From NCBI GenBank assembly GCA_020849475.1, contig JADLGE010000057.1:21681-85680 (forward strand): a DNA stretch of 64,000 bases, written 5' to 3'. Each line of letters opens with the position of its first letter. The first letter of the stretch is position 1. A program made the position numbers and the translations under genes. The stretch comes from Gammaproteobacteria bacterium (GTDB taxonomy: Bacteria; Pseudomonadota; Gammaproteobacteria; Ga0077536). This document shows, piece by piece, positions 34,183 to 42,933 of this stretch. The notes under the pieces were generated by a model. The model did not search any database and was not told where the DNA came from. It saw only the letters and a program-made list of their open reading frames with translations.

Positions 34183-35796
34183 TCAGTAGCCTCCCTGCGC
34201 GAGCGGCGTGCCTCGTGACAAGTTCGGCCCGACCAGCTTGGGCGTCATGAAGATCACGAGTTCCTGTTTGCTGTGCTGGTTGTAGCGGCCTTTGAACAGA
34301 TTGCCGGCAACAGGAATATCGCTCAAACCCGGCACACCGCGCGTGGTGTCGCTGTTGGTATCGGAGATGAGTCCACCGATGACGACGGTCTCACCACTCT
34401 GCGCACGCACCAGTGACGTCGACTGGCGGATGTCGAGATTGGGCGCGGTGCTCTGCACCTGGCCATTGTCACCCACCACCTGCGTGACGCTCGAAACGCG
34501 CGTGATGACGGGATAAACATCAATCATGATCATGCCGTCGTTGGAGATCTGCGGGGTCAGGCCGAGCACGATACCCTCGGTCACCACCTGCGGCACGTCG
34601 CTGGAGGCAGTGGTGGCGCCGGCCGCCGAAGTATCGGTCACCTGCTCACGACGGAAGAAGGTTCTGTCGGTGCCGACCTTGATCATGCCGGCCTGGTTAT
34701 TGAGCGTGCGGATATGCGGCTGCGAAACCACGCGCACATCGCCCTGCTGCTTGAGCGCATCGATGACCGCCGACAGGCGAATCGCGCCGCTGGTCGCCAC
34801 ATCGAGCAATCCTAAGGAAAACACGTTGGCCGCGGGCGTTACGCCGCCGGCCGGCTGTTTGACGATGCTCGAGGTATTGAAATCAATCTGCTTGCCGCTG
34901 TGAAACTGCGACATGGCGCGCTGCCAGTCGATGCCGAGCGCGAAGTCATCGTTCAAAGTGACTTCGACGATGCGCACTTCGATGTCGACCTGACGCTGCA
35001 CGGCTTCGTTGACGTCACCTAGATAACGCCCGACTTCGCGCACACGCCGCATCTGGTCGGTGACCATGATGGTGCCGGCGGTGCGATTGACCACCAGCCG
35101 CGCATTGGGCGAGAGCATGGAACGCAGCTGGGCTTCGAGTTCATCCCAGAACGGCACACTGCCTTGCTGGCTGACCGACACGCTGCCGCCACCCTGCTCG
35201 CTGCCGCCGCCGCTATTGCCTGCCGCGCCGCCGCCGCTGCTGCCGGTGCCACCACTGCCGCCGCCACCGCTGCTGGAAGCGGCGCTGGTGGTGCTGGATG
35301 AGGTGGCGATGGCTTCGCCCTGACGCACCACGCGGATGTAGTCGACCGAGAACGTGCGCGTGGCGGTGGAGCGCACACGCACCAGGCCGCCATCACGTTC
35401 CCAGTGATAGCCGAGACTGCCGAGCATCGCTTCCATGGCCTGATCGAACGGCAGGTCGTGAAATTCAACGTTGATGCTGCCGGTCACATCCTTGTCGACC
35501 ACGATATTGAGCTTGTAGGCGCGTGCGAACAGCGCCAGCACCTGGTCGATGGGAAAGTCCCGCGCGAAGAAGCTGTAAAGCTGTTCGGTGGTCTGGGTCG
35601 GCAGTTGATCGGTGTCGCTGGCCGGCATCACCAGTCGCGCCGCTATCGGTGGTGGCAATACGGCCGGCGCCGTGGGCAGCGGTGTGACGGTGGCCACGGG
35701 CGCCACGATTGGCGGCGTTTGGCGGACCGGCGCGCTGCCGCAGCCGCCGAGCATCAGCGCGGCCATGGCCCAGGCAAATCTGTGCGGAGAATTCAT
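34183..35796 (-). CDS. Secretin (MshL/PilQ/GspD family) with lipobox
   Basis: The 537-residue outer-membrane secretin starts with a lipoprotein signal (lipobox LGGC at about residues 17-20). An STN domain runs about 70-150 (IDQVLALFARAYKLNIVVDKDVTGSINVEF), then a Ser/Gly-rich linker about 168-205. The secretin core includes TEGIVLGLTPQISNDGMIMI and QSTSLVRAQSGETVVIGGLISD, and ends VPGLSDIPVAGNLFKGRYNQ, then ELVIFMTPKLV. It forms the gated outer-membrane pore. The layout is closest to MshL of MSHA pili. Self-lipidation could replace a pilotin. Confidence 0.9.
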   Translation of the reverse strand: MNSPHRFAWAMAALMLGGCGSAPVRQTPPIVAPVATVTPLPTAPAVLPPPIAARLVMPASDTDQLPTQTTEQLYSFFARDFPIDQVLALFARAYKLNIVVDKDVTGSINVEFHDLPFDQAMEAMLGSLGYHWERDGGLVRVRSTATRTFSVDYIRVVRQGEAIATSSSTTSAASSSGGGGSGGTGSSGGGAAGNSGGGSEQGGGSVSVSQQGSVPFWDELEAQLRSMLSPNARLVVNRTAGTIMVTDQMRRVREVGRYLGDVNEAVQRQVDIEVRIVEVTLNDDFALGIDWQRAMSQFHSGKQIDFNTSSIVKQPAGGVTPAANVFSLGLLDVATSGAIRLSAVIDALKQQGDVRVVSQPHIRTLNNQAGMIKVGTDRTFFRREQVTDTSAAGATTASSDVPQVVTEGIVLGLTPQISNDGMIMIDVYPVITRVSSVTQVVGDNGQVQSTAPNLDIRQSTSLVRAQSGETVVIGGLISDTNSDTTRGVPGLSDIPVAGNLFKGRYNQHSKQELVIFMTPKLVGPNLSRGTPLAQGGY

Positions 35797-35821
35797 CAGG
35801 TCATCCCTCTCGAAAAACGAG

Positions 35822-35860
35822 TCCCTCTACCCGATAGCGCTATCGGCGCGCGGCGAGGGA
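35822..35860. promoter_or_regulatory. Nested palindrome between pilP-like and secretin genes
   Basis: The perfect 16-bp palindrome CCGATAGCGCTATCGG (35831-35846) is flanked by TCCCTC (35822) and GAGGGA (35855-35860), which pair as an outer stem. It occupies the only long gap (105 bp) inside the pilus operon, just upstream of the secretin start. It could be an operator, a processing site or an attenuator. Function is inferred. Confidence 0.45.
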
Positions 35861-35901
35861 AGCTTTAGGGCTGACTTTTGACGGAGGCGCCTAAGCGCCA
35901 T

Positions 35902-36468
35902 TCAACGGACGGGCAATCTCAGCAGCAAGGGTTCGGCGGCGTCTGCGCCACGGCCGAGCGCCACGGAGGTCGGAGCTATCTTCAGCACCGGGCGGCCGCT
36001 GACCTTGTCACCGACGCGCACCATGTGACCGTCGATGACGGCAATCTGGGCGGACGGCGTGCTCAACACGGCTTCCAGCATCGGCACCGCCGGCAGGGTT
36101 TCGACCACAGGCGCCTCGACCACCGGCACGGGTGCGTCGGGCACGCTCACCTGCGGCGCCGCGACGGCCGCCGGGCCGAAGGGGTCACGCACCGGCGAGT
36201 GATCCCAGCGCAACTGCGTGGGCGTGCGCGGCGTATCCGTGCTGGGTTCGATGATCAGGGTATCGCCGCTGGTGGCGTCGACCGCGGCGGGGTCAACACT
36301 CGCTGCGGCGTCTTGCGTCACTTCACTCACGACTGCCACCGGCGCTGGCGGCTCGGCGCTGACGACGCCGCCGGGAAAGAATATCGAGCGCATTTGCACC
36401 CACCACAGCGCCGCCATGCCGAGCACGAGCCCGCCGACCACCCACGGATTACGCAGCAGCTTGTTCAT
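35902..36468 (-). CDS. PilP/GspC/MshK-like inner-membrane protein
   Basis: A 188-residue protein with one N-terminal membrane helix (about residues 9-27), a long acidic Pro/Val/Ala-rich linker and a small C-terminal beta domain (AVLSTPSAQIAVIDGHMVRVGDKVSGRPVLKIAPTSVAL) of the homology-region type found in PilP, GspC and MshK. Such proteins bridge the inner-membrane platform to the secretin, consistent with being encoded just upstream of it. Its ATG overlaps the upstream stop by 4 bp. Confidence 0.75.
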   Translation of the reverse strand: MNKLLRNPWVVGGLVLGMAALWWVQMRSIFFPGGVVSAEPPAPVAVVSEVTQDAAASVDPAAVDATSGDTLIIEPSTDTPRTPTQLRWDHSPVRDPFGPAAVAAPQVSVPDAPVPVVEAPVVETLPAVPMLEAVLSTPSAQIAVIDGHMVRVGDKVSGRPVLKIAPTSVALGRGADAAEPLLLRLPVR

Positions 36469-37223
36469 GGTTGCCCGCCATCGACGCTGACCTGATTGCT
36501 GACCAGCGACGGCGGCGCGTCCTCGGCCGCGTCTTCGTCGGCGCCTGGTTCCTGCGTCGGCGCGCGGTCGAAGCCGTCACGCGTGCGCATCCACACCCGA
36601 TATTCGAAGTTCATGCGGGTCATGCCTCGGCCTTCGCTCTCGCCATAGGCCGCCACCAGCTCACCCGCCCAGCGCGCTTCGCCGAGTTGGCGCAGCAAGG
36701 CCATGCCATCGGCAAATACCTGTGCGCGACTGCCTTCATGGGCCTGCACCGTCAGCAGTAGCGGCACCGCCAACAGGCCCGGGCGCGATTCCAGCCGCTG
36801 TTCTTCATTGACGGTATAAGTGAGATCGATGGCGCGCGCGGCGCCACTGGCCTGCAGTTCATGCAGCCAGGTAGCGAGCGAGCCGTAGTCCGGTATGAGC
36901 TTGCGCTCGGCTTCGTCTATCTTGTCTTCGAGATGCTGGTATTGCAGGCGTAGCACCGTGGCCCGCAAGTCTTCCAGCGCCAGACGCAAACTCACTTCAC
37001 GCTGGATGGCATCGTTGTAATCGTTGGCGGTCTGCAACTGCACGACCATCGTCCAGCACGTGAGGGCGATGGCGGAGCTCAGCAATAGACCCAGCAAAGC
37101 CTTGGTGTAGAGATTGCGCCCGAACCAGTCCGCCGCTTCGCTGACGCGCTGCGCATTGCGGATACGCCAATTGGCGGTGGGGACGGCGCGGCCGTCGCGA
37201 CGACGATCGGCGGCGGTCGTCAT
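36465..37223 (-). CDS. PilO/GspM/MshJ-like inner-membrane protein
   Basis: A 252-residue protein with one membrane helix at about residues 42-62 (ALLGLLLSSAIALTCWTMVV), then a coiled coil (QREVSLRLALEDLRATVLRLQYQHLEDKIDEAERKL), then an alpha/beta domain with LLLTVQAHEGSRAQVFADGMALLRQL. This is the PilO/MshJ arrangement. The C-terminal 35 residues are acidic and low-complexity. It overlaps both neighbours by 4 bp, giving coupled translation. Confidence 0.75.
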   Translation of the reverse strand: MTTAADRRRDGRAVPTANWRIRNAQRVSEAADWFGRNLYTKALLGLLLSSAIALTCWTMVVQLQTANDYNDAIQREVSLRLALEDLRATVLRLQYQHLEDKIDEAERKLIPDYGSLATWLHELQASGAARAIDLTYTVNEEQRLESRPGLLAVPLLLTVQAHEGSRAQVFADGMALLRQLGEARWAGELVAAYGESEGRGMTRMNFEYRVWMRTRDGFDRAPTQEPGADEDAAEDAPPSLVSNQVSVDGGQP

Positions 37224-38605
37224 TGCAGTTGGCCGCGCATGGCAAAGCGAATCGGGCCACTGGCGGCCGCGCCGCTGCGCAATTGCTGTAGCCAGGTCTG
37301 GCGCCAGCCGGGATTCACATGCGCGTTCCACGGCGCGCGTTCCAAAGTCGCGCTCAGGCCTTCGAGGGTCGGCAAGGTCACTTCCAGACGTGTGTCGGCC
37401 ATGCCTTCAAGACGGAAATCCCAGGCCTCGTCACCACGCCGGATGCTGGCCTGGGTGAGTGTCAATGTCGCGGGCAGGTCGTGCGCCAACTGGTGCATGA
37501 AGCTGGCCGGCAGAGGCGCAAGTCCTGGCGTCAACTGCCGCAGTCGATCGCGTTGCGCCATGAGCTTGGCGTAGTCGGTGTCGAGCTGCGCGCTTTCGGC
37601 TTCAAGGGCCGGCAGCGCCGCCAAGGCCAGGCCGCCGCGGTTTGCCACACGCGCATTGAACTGCGTGACCCACGCCACGCTGGCGAGCGCCACCACCCAC
37701 ATCACCGCGGTGGCCAGCATCGCAGCGCGCGTCAGCGCGCGCTGCGACAGCGCCCGTTGGCGAAAGCGCGGCACGAGGTTGCCGAGCACACTCAAGTCGA
37801 CCTTGGCGGCGCCACGTGCCCAGGTGAATTCCGAGTCGTCCACCGCCACTTCGCGCAGCGGCATTTCGAATGACGCACCGACGCGCGCCGGCATCTCGCC
37901 ATCGAGCGCGAAAATGCAGGTCGCATCGATGGACTTGCCAATCTTCTGCTTGGCGAACAGCGCCGTGCGATTGGTTTCCAGCAACACGCGCTCATCGGGA
38001 CTGTCGTGCTCGCCGATGGCCACCGTGCGTGCAAACACCACGCACGGGTCGGCACGCACCACGCACAGCATCGCGCGCTCACGCAGCACCACGGTCGCAA
38101 GCACCACGTCTTGCGGCGTGGTGCAGGCCGGCTGCGCCATGCGCGCCACCAGTTCGGCCAGCGGCACGATGGAGCGCACCTGCAGGAAATGCTCTTCGCA
38201 AATGCGAATCATGGCGTCGACGAGGCGCTTGGGCGCCAGATGCAGCAGCACCGTGCGGCCGGTCTGCGCGCGCTCGTCGGCAATCGCTCGATAAGTCCAC
38301 GCGGCCGGCTCGCTGAAGCTCTTGTCGGCCTCCACGCGGCGCGCCACCATGCGTTCAAGGTCGGCTGCCGAGGTAGGCGGCGCTTCGAAGGACAGATGAC
38401 CGCTGTCGTCGTTGGCGAAAACTATCGCTATCGGCCCCGACGGCAGGGCCAGCGCAGCGTGCGCGGTGCTGACCGCTTCGGCAAAGCCCGCCAGCGAATC
38501 AACCGTCTCGGCGGCGTGATAAACCGCCACCACCTTGCCACGCTGCAAACGGACGGCGCGAAACTCGCCAAATACCCAGCTTATGACGCCGACCAGTTTG
38601 CTCAC
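37220..38605 (-). CDS. PilM-PilN fusion (MshI-like) assembly protein
   Basis: The 461-residue protein has an N-terminal cytoplasmic part of about 270 residues with the character of the actin-like PilM/GspL domain (GPIAIVFANDDSGHL, DVVLATVVLRERAMLCVV). A membrane helix follows at about 295-315 (AAMLATAVMWVVALASVAWV), then a coiled coil and a periplasmic PilN-like domain (SFMHQLAHDLPATLTLTQASIRRGDEAWDF). In most type IV pili PilM and PilN are separate. The GTG at 38605 is chosen: GGAG lies six bases upstream and it overlaps the preceding TGA by 4 bp, the pattern used throughout this operon. Confidence 0.72.
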   Translation of the reverse strand: MSKLVGVISWVFGEFRAVRLQRGKVVAVYHAAETVDSLAGFAEAVSTAHAALALPSGPIAIVFANDDSGHLSFEAPPTSAADLERMVARRVEADKSFSEPAAWTYRAIADERAQTGRTVLLHLAPKRLVDAMIRICEEHFLQVRSIVPLAELVARMAQPACTTPQDVVLATVVLRERAMLCVVRADPCVVFARTVAIGEHDSPDERVLLETNRTALFAKQKIGKSIDATCIFALDGEMPARVGASFEMPLREVAVDDSEFTWARGAAKVDLSVLGNLVPRFRQRALSQRALTRAAMLATAVMWVVALASVAWVTQFNARVANRGGLALAALPALEAESAQLDTDYAKLMAQRDRLRQLTPGLAPLPASFMHQLAHDLPATLTLTQASIRRGDEAWDFRLEGMADTRLEVTLPTLEGLSATLERAPWNAHVNPGWRQTWLQQLRSGAAASGPIRFAMRGQLQ

Positions 38606-39408
38606 GGCGCGCTCCACGAGAACACCGGCGTCGCGCCGCCAGAAGATACGTAACTGAGCTCACGCGGAGCCGTGACCAGCACCGCGCGCTCCAGCGCACC
38701 GGCAGGAAACGGCGGCTTGCGCAGCGACACCTTGCTGCCCTTCAAGAGGTAGCGCGTGATGCCCGTGCCGCCCCCGGCGCTGACCGCGGGCAGGGAAATC
38801 GCACCTCTCGCTTCTATGCTGTAACCGACCGCGCTGGTGAATTGATTGGTGAGCAGCACCGGCAGGAACCAGCTGCCGAGATGGATGCGTTGCACGCGCA
38901 CGCGCGCGCCTTCCTTGACGGTCGCGGCGGCGGTCTGATCCCAGATGGCATTGAAGGCCGCGGCCGTGGTTGGCGCCGCCAGTGCATTGCGCGTGAGATC
39001 CGACACAATCATGATGCGCGGCGAGACCGGCGCCGTGGTGCGGCCGTTGGTCTGCGTGTATCCCGCGAACGCGGTGGCGGTGGTGGTGAAGAAACGCGGG
39101 TCGACGTAGTAGCCGCGTCTGAAGCCGCGCTCGTTGAGATTGACCTTGTTGCTGCTCATGCTGGTCACGCCGGCCAGCGCCGCCACCCAGCCAGCGGCAT
39201 TGGGAATGCGCTTGTTGGCAGTGGTATAGGTATCGAGCGCGCCAGCCAGCGCCGTCAGATCCTTGCCTTCGGCCTCCATCACGGCTTCATCGACACCCTT
39301 CACCACGTTCGGCACCAGCACCGCGGCCAGCGTCGAAATAATGGCCAGCACGCCGATCATTTCGATCAACGTGAAGCCGCGAGCGGTGCGTGTCGCGGTG
39401 CGGTTCAT
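38602..39408 (-). CDS. Type IV prepilin-like protein (minor pilin, 268 aa)
   Basis: The protein starts with a short basic leader ending in Gly, then FTLIEMIGVLAIISTLAAVLVP: a class III prepilin signal with cleavage between Gly11 and Phe12 and the conserved Glu at +5. The mature part is large (about 257 residues), so it is more likely a minor pilin or tip subunit than the main one. Its ATG overlaps the PilC stop by 4 bp. A prepilin peptidase is required but not encoded in the window. Confidence 0.88.
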   Translation of the reverse strand: MNRTATRTARGFTLIEMIGVLAIISTLAAVLVPNVVKGVDEAVMEAEGKDLTALAGALDTYTTANKRIPNAAGWVAALAGVTSMSSNKVNLNERGFRRGYYVDPRFFTTTATAFAGYTQTNGRTTAPVSPRIMIVSDLTRNALAAPTTAAAFNAIWDQTAAATVKEGARVRVQRIHLGSWFLPVLLTNQFTSAVGYSIEARGAISLPAVSAGGGTGITRYLLKGSKVSLRKPPFPAGALERAVLVTAPRELSYVSSGGATPVFSWSAP

Positions 39409-40607
39409 CGGCCCAACCCGCCTATCATACTCATCAAGGGCAGGAAGATGGCCATCGCAACGGTGCCGACCAGGCTGATCAGGGTCAGCATCACCAGCGG
39501 TTCGATGATGCCGAACAGCTTCTTGATACGTCGCGGTATGTCTTCGTCGAGATGATGGGACACATGACTGAGCGCGTGCTCCATGCGTCCGGTCTCTTCT
39601 CCGACGGCGATCATTCTTACCAACATGCCGGGGATATCGGCCTGTTCGCGAAATGCCGTACTCAGCACGCCGCCCTGCAGTACCACGTTGAGCGCGGCGC
39701 CCACCAGTTCGCCGTAGACGCGATTACCGAGCGAGTGCTGACACAGGCCGAGCGCGTCGGTAATCGGCACACCGGATTTCAGCAGCAGGCCCAATTGATG
39801 GGTGAGCCGCGACAGGCAGATCATCTGGTTCAACTTGCCGAACACCGGCAGGCGCAGCTTCAGCCGATCGAGGGCGAAGGCCAGCGGAGCGACGCGGCGC
39901 ACGGCCACCTTGAAGCCCGCAACCGCGAGGCCCACGCCGGCCAGGGTGAAAAGTCCGTAATGCTGGGCGAAGCCGCCAATGCCAATCACTATCTTGGTGA
40001 CCAAGGGCAATTCGAGGCCGAGCTCGGTCAGAATGGCGGCGAACTTCGGCACCACGAAGCCGAACAACAGCATCATGAACGCCATCAGCACACACAGCAC
40101 CACGATGGGATAGGTGCTGGCCTGCTTCACATCGGCCACCAGGCGCCCCAGCCATTCCAGGTAGCGGGCGATTTCCCGCAGCGACTCACCGAGATTGCCG
40201 CCGTACTCGCCGGCCGCGATGGTGTTGCGGATCTGCTCGTCAAAGATTTTCGGATGCCGGGCCAGCGCTTCACCGAGGCTGGTGCCGGTTTCGACATTGA
40301 GGCGCACGTCGGTCAGCACGCGCTTCAAGCCGTCTTCTTCGCTTTCGACTTCGAGCGTGCGCAAGGCCGAGACGATGCTCAAGCCGGCGTCGAGCAGCAC
40401 CGCGAGATTGGAAAAAAGCTCGGCGAGATCGGCGCGTTTGACGCGCGACACCTCGCGCACTTCATCGGGCTTGCAGGTTTTCGCTTCGACCAGCCAGTAG
40501 CCGATGGTCTGGAGCTTTTCCGCCAGTGATTGCTCATCGACGGCGGCCAGCGTGCCGGCCACTCCGTTGCCGTCCCGATCAATGGCGCGATAGGCGTAGT
40601 TGAGCAT
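39405..40607 (-). CDS. PilC/GspF-family inner-membrane platform protein
   Basis: The 400-residue protein has two T2SS-F domains, each with the family pattern: FSNLAVLLDAGLSIVSALRTLEVESEEDGLKRVL and SRLTHQLGLLLKSGVPITDALGLCQHSLGN, the latter followed by GEETGRMEHALSHVSHHLDEDI. Three hydrophobic stretches lie at about 175-195, 215-240 and 375-400. It is the membrane base on which the extension ATPase acts. It is 17 bp downstream of the ATPase gene. Confidence 0.92.
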   Translation of the reverse strand: MLNYAYRAIDRDGNGVAGTLAAVDEQSLAEKLQTIGYWLVEAKTCKPDEVREVSRVKRADLAELFSNLAVLLDAGLSIVSALRTLEVESEEDGLKRVLTDVRLNVETGTSLGEALARHPKIFDEQIRNTIAAGEYGGNLGESLREIARYLEWLGRLVADVKQASTYPIVVLCVLMAFMMLLFGFVVPKFAAILTELGLELPLVTKIVIGIGGFAQHYGLFTLAGVGLAVAGFKVAVRRVAPLAFALDRLKLRLPVFGKLNQMICLSRLTHQLGLLLKSGVPITDALGLCQHSLGNRVYGELVGAALNVVLQGGVLSTAFREQADIPGMLVRMIAVGEETGRMEHALSHVSHHLDEDIPRRIKKLFGIIEPLVMLTLISLVGTVAMAIFLPLMSMIGGLGR

Positions 40608-40624
40608 GGCGCGCGACTCGTCGG

Positions 40625-42319
40625 TCAGCGCACGACGCGAACCAGTTCATCGAGCGTGGTGAGGCCGGCGTGCGCCTTGGCGAGACCGTCTTCGAGCATG
40701 CTTTGCATGCCACTGGCGGCGGCCAATTGACGCAATTCGGACAACTCCGCGCCCTTCAGTATCGGCCCATGGAAACGCTCGTCGATGATCAACACTTCAT
40801 AGATGGCCACGCGTCCGCGATAGCCGCTGTTGCGACAGAGATTGCAGCCGGCGCCGACCCACAACGGTCCGACTTCCAGAGCGCCAAGCACATTCTTGAG
40901 GCGCTCGAATTCCTCGGCGGGATTTCCCACTTCGGTCTTGCAGCCGCTGCAGATGCGTCGCACCAGGCGTTGTCCGACCACCGCCGACAGGGCGGAGGTC
41001 AGCAGATGAGGTTCGATGCCCATGTCGACCAGGCGCGCAATGGCGCCGATGGCGTCATTGGTATGCAGGGTCGACAACACGAGATGGCCGGTGAGCGCCG
41101 CGCGCACGGCGAGCTGCGCGGTTTCAGCATCGCGAATTTCGCCGAGCAGAATGACATCGGGATCCTGGCGCAACAGAGCGCGCAGACCCGAGGCAAAGGT
41201 CAGACCGATATCGGGTTTGACCTGGGTCTGACGAATGAGCGGCAGGCCGTATTCAATCGGGTCTTCGAGCGTGAACACCGATAGCTGCATGGCGTCGACC
41301 TGGCCGAGCACGGTGTACAAGGTGGTGGTCTTGCCGCTGCCGGTCGGGCCGGTGACCAGCACCATGCCGTGCGGACGTGCGACCGCTTCGAGCAGACGCT
41401 CGGCGCTTGCCGGCTGCAGGCCAAGCTGATCGAAATTGACGTGGATATTGCCCTTCTCGAGGATGCGCATGACGATGCTTTCGCCATACTGCGTGGGCAA
41501 GGTGGAGACGCGCAGATCGACCTCGCGCCGTCCGAATTTGAAATTGATGCGGCCGTCCTGCGGCACACGCTTCTCAGACACGTTGAGACCGGCGATCACT
41601 TTCACGCGCGCCGCGAGCGCCGACCCGAGCGCGGATGGAATCAAGACTTCCTGACGCAGGATGCCATCGACGCGGATGCGCACCCGGATGATGCGCTCTT
41701 CCTGTTCGAGATGGATGTCAGTGGCGCGCGCCTTGACGCCGAGCGCGATGATCTCCTCGACCAGGCGAATCATGCCGCTGGCCTGCGCGTCGTCCTCGTC
41801 GCTGTCACCGACGATGCCTTCGCGCATGATGCCGTCGATGGTCTCTTCGATGGAGCTGCGTTGTGCGTAGTGACGCTCGATGGCGTCGACCAGATCGGCC
41901 TCGGGCGCGGTGGCGACATCGAGACGCAGGCCGGTGGCGCGTTCTAGCGCATCAATGGCGACCACGTTGAGCGCGTTGGACAGCACGACCGTCAGCGTAT
42001 CGCCGTCGCGACGCAGCGGCAGCGCGCGATAACGCTTGGCGAGCTCGTGCGGCACCAGGGCCAGCACGGCGTCGTCGACCACCGCGCTGGCGACGTCGAT
42101 GACTTCGGAATTGGCCTCGTCGGCCAGCGAACTGGTGAGGGTTTCGGCGGTGACGAAGCCGAGCGAGATCAGGCTTTCGCCCAACATCTTGCCCTGGCGC
42201 CGGCCTTCACGCAGCGCGAGATCGAGTTGCGGCCGGGTGATGACGCCCGCGACCAGCAGGCGTTCGCCGAGCGGCCGCTTGCTGCCCGCGGCCGGCGCCG
42301 CGTTGAGAGGTCCGTTCAT
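40625..42319 (-). CDS. PilB/GspE-family extension ATPase
   Basis: The 564-residue ATPase has an N-terminal MshEN/GspE domain (about 20-150), the core with Walker A GPTGSGKTT at 324-332, the Asp-box region GLTFASGLRALLRQDPDVILLGEIRDAETA, and the zinc tetracysteine CSGC ... CNLCRNSGYRGR near residues 460-510. It powers pilin or pseudopilin polymerisation. No PilT-like retraction ATPase is present nearby, which fits an MSHA-like, pseudopilus or constitutive extension system, or one with PilT elsewhere. Confidence 0.93.
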   Translation of the reverse strand: MNGPLNAAPAAGSKRPLGERLLVAGVITRPQLDLALREGRRQGKMLGESLISLGFVTAETLTSSLADEANSEVIDVASAVVDDAVLALVPHELAKRYRALPLRRDGDTLTVVLSNALNVVAIDALERATGLRLDVATAPEADLVDAIERHYAQRSSIEETIDGIMREGIVGDSDEDDAQASGMIRLVEEIIALGVKARATDIHLEQEERIIRVRIRVDGILRQEVLIPSALGSALAARVKVIAGLNVSEKRVPQDGRINFKFGRREVDLRVSTLPTQYGESIVMRILEKGNIHVNFDQLGLQPASAERLLEAVARPHGMVLVTGPTGSGKTTTLYTVLGQVDAMQLSVFTLEDPIEYGLPLIRQTQVKPDIGLTFASGLRALLRQDPDVILLGEIRDAETAQLAVRAALTGHLVLSTLHTNDAIGAIARLVDMGIEPHLLTSALSAVVGQRLVRRICSGCKTEVGNPAEEFERLKNVLGALEVGPLWVGAGCNLCRNSGYRGRVAIYEVLIIDERFHGPILKGAELSELRQLAAASGMQSMLEDGLAKAHAGLTTLDELVRVVR

Positions 42320-42339
42320 CGGGCAGGGCGCGTCTGGCG

Positions 42340-42933
42340 TCAGTTGGAAGCAATGTGCACGAACAGCACGACGTTGGTGGCGGTCGCGGCGGGCGCGGCG
42401 CCATTGTTCGTCTTCACGCGGCCGCCGGTGAACCAGGCCTTGCCGCCGGTCGTGACCGCGCCGTCCTTGTCCAGTGCATCGCTGATACGCATCGCCTGAT
42501 CGGCGGTCAGACCGTCAATCTGGATGAAGGACGAGGTGCCGGTGGTGTCGGCCGTGCCGTTACCGTCGAAATCGAACTGGTTGGCGGCGGCCGTGCCGGT
42601 GGTGACCAGGAGGTTGCTGCCCGGCTTGAATTCGTTGACCAGTTCCTGGCCGAGATACGGGCCCTTCCAGCCGGCGACGGCGGTGCCCTGGCGAATCAGC
42701 TGGTGCTGGTTGGCGTTGGCCGACAGGCCGTTATGTATCGGGAACTGTCCGGTGTCTTTGTAGTAGGAAGTCACCGCGGTGCGGATGGTCGACACGTCTT
42801 CGACGAAGGCGCTGACGCGCGATTCGCGAATCGCCTCAAAAATGCGCGGCGTGGCAACCGCGGCCAGGATGCCGATGATGGCGAGCACGCCGATCATTTC
42901 GACCAGGGTAAAGCCACTCATTTTGGACTTCAT
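42340..42933 (-). CDS. Type IV prepilin/pseudopilin, probable major subunit
   Basis: The 197-residue protein has the leader MKSKMSG then FTLVEMIGVLAIIGILAAVA: a prepilin-peptidase site between Gly7 and Phe8, Glu at +5, and a hydrophobic helix. The mature globular part includes YYKDTGQFPIHNG and a FDFDGNGTADTTG segment with the Asp/Gly/Asn spacing of a calcium-binding loop as in pseudopilins. It is the first gene of the operon, with GGAG upstream, and is preceded by a roughly 400-bp gap, as expected for the highest-expressed subunit. Confidence 0.88.
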   Translation of the reverse strand: MKSKMSGFTLVEMIGVLAIIGILAAVATPRIFEAIRESRVSAFVEDVSTIRTAVTSYYKDTGQFPIHNGLSANANQHQLIRQGTAVAGWKGPYLGQELVNEFKPGSNLLVTTGTAAANQFDFDGNGTADTTGTSSFIQIDGLTADQAMRISDALDKDGAVTTGGKAWFTGGRVKTNNGAAPAATATNVVLFVHIASN

